From assembly GCA_903856555.1 (NCBI GenBank), contig CAIOCC010000028.1, positions 1-5,250 on the forward strand: a DNA stretch of 5,250 nt, in the 5' to 3' direction. The notes beneath the pieces are model-generated. The model did no database searches, was not told the origin of the DNA, and was given only the letters and a program-made list of their open reading frames with translations. Source of the stretch: an uncultured Bacteroidota bacterium. Lineage in GTDB: Bacteria > Bacteroidota > Bacteroidia > UBA7662. The position numbers were made by a program, and so were the translations under genes. The first letter of the stretch is position 1. Every line of letters starts with the position of its first letter. Positions 1 through 5,250 of the stretch are shown here, piece by piece.

Positions 1-707
1 ACCCCGGGGGCCATGGCCAAAACCGCGGACATAGGATCGCCGCTAGACACAGCATCACCACCCGAAAACCTGGCCAGTGACCGAAGCATGAGCGAGCCGT
101 GTTTGCGGATTTCCTGAAGGCGGCTACCCGGCAACAAGGCAACGCAAGGCCCGCTAGGAATCCCCAAAGCTTGCCGCGTCGCCACCACCTGCTCGGATTC
201 CAAAGGCCTGCATTGATCCGCCAAAGGATGTCCCACGTAGTGAACCTGCATACCACGCTGGGCATACCAATCTTTTTCGAAAGGCAAAATACATAACATC
301 AAATCCACCGATTGACGGATTTGACGAACACGGCCTTCTTTCCAAGCCCAGACCTGGGGAGAAATATAATAAACCACCCGAATCCCCAGAGCATGGGCAT
401 AACGAGCCATACGCAGGTTAAAGCCCGGATAATCAATCAATAAGAGTACATCCGGTGCATAGGCTTGGAGGTCCTTGCGGGCCAAATCCAGCAATCCCAA
501 AATGGTCCGCAAATTGCGGGCCACCTCTGCAAAACCCATAAAAGCCGTTTCTCGGTAATGCTTGACCAGGTCCATCCCTTGGGCCTGCATGAGATCACCG
601 CCCCAGCCCCTAACCTGCAACGAAGGATCCTTCCGTCGCCATTCCGCCAAGAGGCTTGACCCGTGCAAATCCCCCGATGCCTCGCCCGCTATGCAATAAA
701 CTTTCAC
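1..707 (-). CDS. lpxB: Lipid-A-disaccharide synthase LpxB, N-terminal 235 residues (3' end outside window)
   Basis: LpxB is a GT19-family, membrane-associated glycosyltransferase. It joins UDP-2,3-diacylglucosamine to lipid X, giving the tetraacyl disaccharide 1-phosphate of lipid A plus UDP, at the cytoplasmic face of the inner membrane. The frame is open from a GTG at 707-705 to the left edge, where the gene is cut; the family is usually about 370-390 residues, so roughly 60% is present. Visible motifs are the N-terminal IAGEASGDLHGS (6-17), GWGGDLMQAQG (34-44), AFMGFAEV (55-62), IDYPGFNLR (91-99) with the conserved Asp of the ID-P-FN signature, YYISPQVWAWKEGRV (113-127), LPFEKDWY (141-148), VGHPLAD (158-164) and LLPGSR (191-196). 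The start is fixed by an in-frame TAA only two codons upstream and by alignment with the usual M-K-x-Y-x-I-AGEASGD N-terminus. It follows the small membrane protein gene by 6 nt. The identity is very secure; the rest of the gene cannot be judged. Confidence 0.96.
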   Translation of the reverse strand, partial: MKVYCIAGEASGDLHGSSLLAEWRRKDPSLQVRGWGGDLMQAQGMDLVKHYRETAFMGFAEVARNLRTILGLLDLARKDLQAYAPDVLLLIDYPGFNLRMARYAHALGIRVVYYISPQVWAWKEGRVRQIRQSVDLMLCILPFEKDWYAQRGMQVHYVGHPLADQCRPLESEQVVATRQALGIPSGPCVALLPGSRLQEIRKHGSLMLRSLARFSGGDAVSSGDPMSAVLAMAPG

Positions 708-713
708 AACTTT

Positions 714-1016
714 TTATAAGACCACTTTGATTAACATAACCAGAACCCCATACAAAAGCGTAGCAGCCAAAACCCCCGATGCGCCCTCGTCCGATCCCTT
801 GCGTAGATGCCACCAAAACAGTCCCAAATTGGGCAAAACCGACAAAGTCAAAACCGGCCCCAGCAATCCACTGTTCCACAGCAAATCCCACCAACCCGCG
901 CCCTCCCCGCTTCGTCCCATCCACAAGATCCACAGGCCCAAAAACACCACAGGCCCAACCAAAGCCGCCATAAAGCCACGGCGCCCGTTTGTTTTACGCC
1001 AAAACGCCGGTAACAT
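714..1016 (-). CDS. Small membrane protein of unknown function between surE and lpxB (100 aa, about 3 TM)
   Basis: I do not recognise a named family. The 100-residue product begins with a basic stretch (FWRKTNGRRG, residues 5-14) followed by likely membrane segments at about 16-33, 50-70 and 80-99, with a charged loop RKGSDEG (72-78) before the last one. A short stretch LPNLGLFWW (61-69) resembles what I recall from similar small proteins beside lpxB in other Bacteroidota, but that is memory, not a search. The ATG lies 9 nt after the surE stop and is preceded by a GAGGA stretch. Its TAA stop is 6 nt before the lpxB GTG, so it is almost certainly cotranscribed with both. The tight placement and an uninterrupted frame with sensible membrane topology support a real gene. 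A role near lipid A synthesis is only inferred from position. Overlapping frames on either strand give low-complexity shadow products. Confidence 0.82.
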   Translation of the reverse strand: MLPAFWRKTNGRRGFMAALVGPVVFLGLWILWMGRSGEGAGWWDLLWNSGLLGPVLTLSVLPNLGLFWWHLRKGSDEGASGVLAATLLYGVLVMLIKVVL

Positions 1017-1022
1017 CTTGCT

Positions 1023-1027
1023 TCCTC
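1023..1027 (-). promoter_or_regulatory. Possible Shine-Dalgarno GAGGA ahead of the 100-aa membrane protein gene
   Basis: Reading the minus strand, the surE stop TGA runs into GAGGAAGCAAG and then the ATG at 1016. The GAGGA core sits about 6 nt from the start. The other starts here (the DUF4834-like gene, yfhO, surE, lpxB) show no such element, in line with the weak use of Shine-Dalgarno pairing in Bacteroidota, so this may be chance. Confidence 0.3.
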
Positions 1028-1811
1028 AAAAAACCCAATCCTGCATCCCCCAGGCCTGCAATCCGGCCAAGGCATGGTGAGCCGTCAAATCAAACTGCAC
1101 CGGAACCACCGAAGCATACCCGTTTCTCAAAGCCCATTCATCGGTATCCTCCCCGTGTTCCATCAACTCAAACTCCCCGGTCATCCAATAATACTTCTTG
1201 TTGTGAGGGTCGGTGCGCTCCTCAAAATTTTCTTTCCACTTAGCCGCCGCCTGCCGGCCCACCTTGAGCCCTTTGAATTGACGGATATCAACCTTGGGAA
1301 TATTAACATTTAACAAAGAACCCGGCATCAACCCATGGCTCAAAACCTGCTCGGCCACCCGACGGGCCACCTGGGCCGCTAATCCAAAATCCGCCTCCAA
1401 AGCATAATCGCAGAGCGAAAAGCCTACACTGGGAATGCCTTCAATGGCTCCTTCTACAGCGGCCGACATCGTCCCCGAATAAATAACATTGATCGATGCA
1501 TTGGACCCGTGGTTAATCCCCGAAAGCAACAAATCGGGCTTGCGATGCATAATCCGGTCCACTGCCAATTTGACGCAATCCACCGGCGTTCCGCTGGTCT
1601 GGTAAGCCGGAATTTCTGCTCCAAAAAGCCCTTCCTGGGCCTGCACCCGCAATGGAAACCCTATCGTAATCGCATGGCCCATACCGGATTGGGGTCGATC
1701 GGGGGCCACCACCACCAAATCCCCCAAATCCTTCACCGCCTCCACCAAAGCCCGAATACCCGGGGCATGGATACCGTCATCGTTGCAAATCAATAGAAGG
1801 GGCTTGCTCAT
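1026..1811 (-). CDS. surE: 5'/3'-nucleotidase SurE
   Basis: SurE is a cytoplasmic, divalent-metal-dependent phosphatase that removes phosphate from nucleoside 5'- and 3'-monophosphates; some members also act on short polyphosphate. The 261-residue length is typical. Family signatures are present in order: NDDG (10-13) with the metal-binding Asp pair D11/D12, APDRPQSGMGHAIT (36-49) with the metal-ligand Ser S42, SGTPVDCVKLA (73-83), LLLSGINHGSN (94-104) with metal-ligand Asn N100, and YSGTMSAAVEG (111-121). The C-terminal part carries DPHNKKYYWMTGEF (201-214) and TDEWALRNGYASVVP (223-237), as in bacterial SurE, so the enzyme looks intact. The ATG at 1811-1809 overlaps the TGA of the yfhO-family gene (ATGA), implying translational coupling; there is no Shine-Dalgarno. 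SurE near lpxB is a familiar arrangement in Bacteroidota. Confidence 0.97.
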   Translation of the reverse strand: MSKPLLLICNDDGIHAPGIRALVEAVKDLGDLVVVAPDRPQSGMGHAITIGFPLRVQAQEGLFGAEIPAYQTSGTPVDCVKLAVDRIMHRKPDLLLSGINHGSNASINVIYSGTMSAAVEGAIEGIPSVGFSLCDYALEADFGLAAQVARRVAEQVLSHGLMPGSLLNVNIPKVDIRQFKGLKVGRQAAAKWKENFEERTDPHNKKYYWMTGEFELMEHGEDTDEWALRNGYASVVPVQFDLTAHHALAGLQAWGMQDWVF

Positions 1812-4306
1812 GGTTGGGGGTCGCTTTGGGGTTTATTAAAGGTGGTTGCATTCGAGGGACGAAAACCCTTCCAAGCCGCAAAACCAACCACCGCCAGCAA
1901 GGCCAGATTAAACGCCAAACTTATTTTTTCGCCGCCTATGTAGGTGGCTGGTTCAAAGCGGAATTCCACCTTGTGTTCGCCAGCCGGCAATTCCAAACCC
2001 CGTAACAAATAATTGACTCGCTTGTGAGGAACCGCCTGACCATCCACATAGGCATTCCAGCCATGGGCGTAATAGACCTCCGAAAAAACCGCCAAGGAAG
2101 CCGAGGAATTGGCGTATTCGTAACGCATGGTATCGGGGGCATAGGATACCAATCGGATAAAAGCTTGTGAATCAACATTGTAAGTCCCCGAAACCGTTGG
2201 GCCGGCCATGGCCTTATCCATCACAGCGACTTGCCCCAAATCCACAACCCCCAACGAATCAAACTCAGCCTGTGCATCGGGAACAACACGCAGCGAACGC
2301 ACCAACCAAGCATTCCCCAAAGCCGCCGGATTCGGCATGGCCACAGGGGCTTGGCCCTGTTCCTGCGGTGGATAAATCACCCAACGAACATTGAAGGCAT
2401 TGAGGATATTCTGTTTGGGACCTTCGCCTTGGCCGCCCAGGTATCCGTTTTTGACATCCTCAAAACGGCTGAGCTTGGCCGCATGGTAGCCCCCAAGGGA
2501 TTTGTGAAAATAACCGGCCCGGTTTTCGTTGTAGGGATTCTGTTGACCAAAATCCAGAACCCGGTAATGCAGAGCGGTCTCGTTATTCAAAATCACCCGA
2601 TCGGCCTCGGTCATCTCGAACGGAACTTCCAAACGGCTCTTGCGCTCAAAATCCGATTCGGACAAATAACGACGGTCCGTCACCCACAAATCCACGGTCG
2701 AAATCACCAAAAGAGCCGGAACCAAAAGGCTGGCCTTGAGACGGTTCTGGAGATAAGCCCTCAGAGCCGCATAACCCAAAGCCATCACCAACAAGGACTT
2801 CCAGGCATCCTTGCTGAGCAGCTCCGCTCGGTCATCCCGAAAGGCATCCACCAAGCCATTAATGCCTTTCCATTGCTCGCTATCGTCCAAAGCGGTCGAA
2901 AAATCAAAGAACATGGAGCCAGCCACGGCCAACAACAAACATATTCCGCCCAAAACCGCAAAGGTGGTATTGAGTCGGGAAAGCAATTGTGTGCGGTCCA
3001 ACTCTCCGTTTAACAAAGCCCGAACAAAGAGAACAGCCAGCAAAGGAACGGCCAGGGATGCCATGACCAAACTCATGGCCACCGCACGGAATTTGTTGTA
3101 GTAGGGCAAATAGTCCATCAAAAGATTGGTGAACCCAGGGGTATTGCGGCCCCAGCTCAAGGCGACACTGACCAAAACGCAGGCCAGCAACCAAAAGCGC
3201 AGGGAACCTTTGAGGGTCAACAAACCCAACACAAACAAGAAGATCATCAAGGCCCCAAAGTAGGTGGGACCGGCCACGCCGGGCTGATCCCCAAAGTAGG
3301 TGGGAACCCCCGCCTCCACAAAGGCCAAGGCCTGCGATTCGGGAACCCCTGCACTGACCAAGGTTTCGTAGGTGGCAGAGCCCTTGTCCAGCGGGGTCTG
3401 CGAGGCTCCACCCATCAGGTTGGGAATCAACAAGGTGCCGGTTTCGGTTATTCCATTGCTCCATTTGAGGGCGTATTCCCGGTCCAAACCGTTATCCCCT
3501 TTGTTTTGGAGTTTGAGCAAATCCGATCCACCGCGCATGGTTTCCTTGGCGTATTCGTTGGTCAGCGCAAAGTGAGTCCAGTTGGAACCCAAGGCCAAAA
3601 CCAAGGCCAGCAAGGCCAGGGCGGAGGACAGGGTCCAGGCTTTGAGCGCGCCTCGGCGGAGGTGTTCCACCAAGGCATACAGAACATAGAGGGCAATCAT
3701 GAGGCCCAGGTAATAGGTAATCTGGTAATGGTAGGCAAAGAGTTGGAGGGCCAGGGCGGGTGCCAATACGGCCAACCCAAAAAGCGAGCGCCCCGTAAAT
3801 AATAAATGCAGGCCGGCCAGCACCGGGGGCATCAAACCGATCGCCAAGGCTTTGGTAACATGGCCCGCATCAATGATGATAATATTGTACGAACTTAAGG
3901 CAAAGGCCAAAGCTCCCAAGACGGAAAGCTGACGGCTACATCCCCAAACCACCAACAAAAAGTACATTCCCAACATCGAAAGCAGCATCAAATTGGCCGG
4001 CTCGGGCAACCAGACATAAAAAATCCTTCCGACGTATTGAATCAGCGAATAAGGGGTCTCCATCGCAATCTGGTAAGCGGGCATTCCACCAAACAACGAA
4101 TTGGTCCACAAGGGATAATGACCGGTTTTGGCCTTGGCATCCTGCAATTCTTTGGCCATGCCCTGCACCTGGGTCATATCCTCCATGCGGAGGCCCTTGC
4201 CGCTGAGCACAGGGTAATTATAGAGTAGGGCCAAGGCGCCCAAAAGGATCACCGCAAAAAGATGCCCCTTCCAGGGGGCCGAACTTGGAGGAGTCGACTT
4301 TTTCAT
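1808..4306 (-). CDS. YfhO-family polytopic membrane protein (GT-C-like)
   Basis: This 832-residue protein matches the YfhO family (PF09586) in layout. It has an N-terminal TM helix (about 15-35), a loop with MEDMTQVQGM (41-50) and PLWTNSLFGGMPAYQI (65-80), then a run of TM helices at about 106-145, 155-215 and 226-243. A long extracytoplasmic loop (about 245-345) is followed by more helices (348-384, 405-430, 449-467, 503-542), a soluble C-terminal region (about 545-795) and one last TM (797-815). YNKFRAVAM (403-411) and the C-terminal YYAHGWNAYVDGQAVPH (745-761) with LPAGEHKVEFRFEP (773-786) are family hallmarks. In Bacillus subtilis YfhO acts with CsbB and GtcA in lipoteichoic acid glycosylation; the Bacteroidota acceptor is unknown to me. 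The start chosen is ATG at 4306; a TTG at 4318 would add four residues (MNRV) but looks weaker. It lies 25 nt after the DUF4834-like gene and overlaps surE by 4 nt. No break or truncation is seen. Confidence 0.9.
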   Translation of the reverse strand: MKKSTPPSSAPWKGHLFAVILLGALALLYNYPVLSGKGLRMEDMTQVQGMAKELQDAKAKTGHYPLWTNSLFGGMPAYQIAMETPYSLIQYVGRIFYVWLPEPANLMLLSMLGMYFLLVVWGCSRQLSVLGALAFALSSYNIIIIDAGHVTKALAIGLMPPVLAGLHLLFTGRSLFGLAVLAPALALQLFAYHYQITYYLGLMIALYVLYALVEHLRRGALKAWTLSSALALLALVLALGSNWTHFALTNEYAKETMRGGSDLLKLQNKGDNGLDREYALKWSNGITETGTLLIPNLMGGASQTPLDKGSATYETLVSAGVPESQALAFVEAGVPTYFGDQPGVAGPTYFGALMIFLFVLGLLTLKGSLRFWLLACVLVSVALSWGRNTPGFTNLLMDYLPYYNKFRAVAMSLVMASLAVPLLAVLFVRALLNGELDRTQLLSRLNTTFAVLGGICLLLAVAGSMFFDFSTALDDSEQWKGINGLVDAFRDDRAELLSKDAWKSLLVMALGYAALRAYLQNRLKASLLVPALLVISTVDLWVTDRRYLSESDFERKSRLEVPFEMTEADRVILNNETALHYRVLDFGQQNPYNENRAGYFHKSLGGYHAAKLSRFEDVKNGYLGGQGEGPKQNILNAFNVRWVIYPPQEQGQAPVAMPNPAALGNAWLVRSLRVVPDAQAEFDSLGVVDLGQVAVMDKAMAGPTVSGTYNVDSQAFIRLVSYAPDTMRYEYANSSASLAVFSEVYYAHGWNAYVDGQAVPHKRVNYLLRGLELPAGEHKVEFRFEPATYIGGEKISLAFNLALLAVVGFAAWKGFRPSNATTFNKPQSDPQP
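3253..3305 (-). repeat. 17-nt perfect direct repeat pair inside the yfhO-family gene
   Basis: The plus-strand sequence ccccaaagtaggtggga occurs at 3253-3269 and again at 3289-3305, 36 nt apart and in the same reading frame. The two copies encode PTYFGD (335-340) and PTYFGA (347-352) in the last part of the large extracytoplasmic loop, just before a TM helix. It is most likely a short internal peptide repeat and not a mobile or regulatory element. Confidence 0.75.
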
Positions 4307-4331
4307 AACACGATTCAATAAAATTTAGCCA

Positions 4332-4568
4332 TTACTTGATTTCTTCGTAATCCACATACTCGCCTTTGGATTCCAAGGTCGAGGGGCGATTTTTGGGAGC
4401 CGATGCTTCATTGCCAGCGGCACGGTTGTTATGCGGTGGACGCGGAACCTGCTTCATCTGATCCTGAAAACGCCGCATCCAACGGATCAACAGGAGGGGT
4501 AGGAGCCATCGCAGCAGCCAGCCCGCCGTCCACATGACCAACAAAAAGATCAAAATCGCCTTAAGCAT
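4332..4568 (-). CDS. DUF4834-like small single-pass membrane protein (78 aa)
   Basis: The product has a strongly hydrophobic N-terminal half (about residues 4-29, one long or two short membrane segments), then a basic stretch MRRFQDQMKQ (31-40). A proline- and asparagine-rich linker follows (41-63), and the protein ends in the acidic, tyrosine-containing tail GEYVDYEEIK (69-78). That arrangement, with the GEYVD-EEI end, fits the Bacteroidota family DUF4834 (PF16118), whose function is unknown. The ATG at 4568-4566 overlaps the end of the histidine kinase gene by 8 nt in another frame. An upstream extension to 4733 stays open but would only read the kinase gene out of frame, giving a non-membrane, Pro/Ser/Ala-rich extension, so it is rejected. 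The next gene starts 25 nt downstream. The basic stretch after the helix suggests the tail lies in the cytoplasm (positive-inside rule), which is inference. Confidence 0.87.
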   Translation of the reverse strand: MLKAILIFLLVMWTAGWLLRWLLPLLLIRWMRRFQDQMKQVPRPPHNNRAAGNEASAPKNRPSTLESKGEYVDYEEIK

Positions 4569-5250
4569 GCCCAAAGATAGGGGGCAGGCAGAGGGTAAAT
4601 GTGCTGCCCTGGCCGGAGATGGAGTGGACCTGCAGGCTGCCACCATGCCAGCGAGCGATTTTGGAAACCAGGGCCAAACCCAGGCCGTGCCCGGGTTGTC
4701 CGCCGCTGTTGGTCCCCCGGTAAAACGGCTCAAAGAGGCGTGGGATTTGGTCGGCAGGGATGCCCCGGCCCCGGTCCACCACCTCCACCCGCAATTCGGA
4801 ACGCATCCCTCCCGGCCCTTGGCGTAGGTTCAGCTGAACCCAAGGGTCCTCGCTGTATTTGAGGGCGTTTTCGATCAGGTTGTTCAACGCGGTTTTGAGG
4901 AGCTCTTCGTCCCCGCGCACTGCAAATCGATCGGCCGCTTCGGCCTGTTCGTCCAAATGCAATTCCACATCGGCATCCGGACGGTGCCGCTTCCACCAAG
5001 CCTGTACCTCCAGCAAGACCTCATCCAATGCCAGCGGGGTGCTGCGCAGGGCCTCGCCCCCAGCTTCCAATTGAACCAAGGTCAACAATCGCTGGGCGGT
5101 TGAATTCAGGTCGTCCAATCGCTGCAGCAGACCAACCAAAGCGGCGCGGTACGCTTCGGGGCTCCGCTCTTGGCGTAGTAGGACCTCCATCTCGGTCTTC
5201 ATCGAGGCCAAAGGGGTTCGAAGCTGATGAGAGGCCAGGCCCAAAAACTG
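4561..5250 (-). CDS. Sensor histidine kinase, C-terminal HisKA-HATPase core (5' end outside window)
   Basis: This is the transmitter part of a two-component sensor kinase, which autophosphorylates on His and passes the phosphate to a response regulator. The visible 229 residues begin right at the H-box: ASHQLRTPLAS (6-16) with phosphoacceptor H8, followed by the HisKA helical hairpin to about residue 65. The HATPase_c domain then shows the N-box NNLIENALKYS (123-133), G1 box DRGRGIP (159-165), F-box LFEPFYRG (172-179) and G2 box GHGLGLALV (187-195), ending in a typical GSTFTLCLP (215-223). The catalytic core is complete. The sensor domain, any TM helices and HAMP, and the start codon lie beyond the right edge, so signal and localisation are unknown. 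The residue after H8 is Gln, where Glu or Asp is more usual. No response regulator is in the window; it could lie upstream. The stop overlaps the start of the DUF4834-like gene. Confidence 0.96.
   Translation of the reverse strand, partial: QFLGLASHQLRTPLASMKTEMEVLLRQERSPEAYRAALVGLLQRLDDLNSTAQRLLTLVQLEAGGEALRSTPLALDEVLLEVQAWWKRHRPDADVELHLDEQAEAADRFAVRGDEELLKTALNNLIENALKYSEDPWVQLNLRQGPGGMRSELRVEVVDRGRGIPADQIPRLFEPFYRGTNSGGQPGHGLGLALVSKIARWHGGSLQVHSISGQGSTFTLCLPPIFGHA

Noticed and set aside
727..1080. 117-codon plus-strand frame, and a 107-codon minus-strand frame at 610-933, over the small membrane protein and lpxB start
   Set aside because: The plus-strand product is rich in Pro, Lys and Ser without a domain. 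The minus-strand one crosses the junction out of frame with lpxB motifs that are unmistakable. Both are shadows.
2231..3013. 260-codon open frame on the plus strand, antisense to the yfhO-family gene
   Set aside because: Its product has no recognisable domain or signal and it lies wholly within a strongly supported gene; it is best explained by codon bias of the minus-strand gene.
4307..4318. TTG start at 4318 for the yfhO-family gene
   Set aside because: It adds only MNRV ahead of an ATG that begins a normal MKKS N-terminus; neither has a Shine-Dalgarno, and ATG is the more likely start.
4307..4331. Terminator in the 25-nt gap between the DUF4834-like and yfhO-family genes
   Set aside because: The gap is AT-rich but has no GC-rich inverted repeat followed by a T-run.
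4307..4345. Possible Bacteroidota -7 element (TAAATTTT, near TAnnTTTG) just before the yfhO-family start
   Set aside because: It lacks the final G and I see no TTTG-like -33 element at the right distance; the transcript would start almost at the ATG.
4332..4733. Longer form of the DUF4834-like protein starting at 4733
   Set aside because: The extra 55 residues come from reading the kinase gene out of frame and would place a Pro/Ser/Ala-rich stretch ahead of the N-terminal membrane segment; the ATG at 4568 gives the family's normal form.

Overview
The window looks like chromosomal DNA from a Bacteroidota bacterium with roughly balanced to moderately high GC. The case rests on protein features: a LpxB with the Bacteroidota-style IDYPGFN and YYISPQVWAWKE motifs, a DUF4834-type small membrane protein ending in GEYVDYEEIK, a large YfhO-family membrane protein of the type common in that phylum, and gene starts that mostly lack Shine-Dalgarno sequences. 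I cannot assign a genus.

All genes lie on the minus strand and fill almost the whole window. In transcription order (right to left) they are: the C-terminal 229 residues of a sensor histidine kinase (cut by the right edge); a 78-aa DUF4834-like single-pass membrane protein overlapping the kinase by 8 nt; an 832-aa YfhO-family polytopic membrane protein; SurE nucleotidase (261 aa, ATGA overlap with yfhO); an unnamed 100-aa protein with about three membrane segments; and the N-terminal 235 residues of lipid-A-disaccharide synthase LpxB (cut by the left edge). LpxB has no downstream stop in the window and uses a GTG start.

The largest gap between genes is 25 nt, and there is no intergenic space for a terminator or a conventional promoter, so the genes probably form one transcription unit or closely linked ones. 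The shared theme is the cell envelope: LpxB makes the lipid A disaccharide, YfhO proteins are GT-C-like membrane proteins tied to surface-polymer glycosylation in Bacillus, and two small membrane proteins of unknown role sit between them. SurE is a housekeeping nucleotidase often found near lpxB in this phylum. No RNA genes, mobile elements, CRISPR arrays or tRNAs were seen. I see no clear sign of a new defence or mobile system. The main open questions are the two small membrane proteins and the in-frame junction between the 3-TM protein and LpxB.
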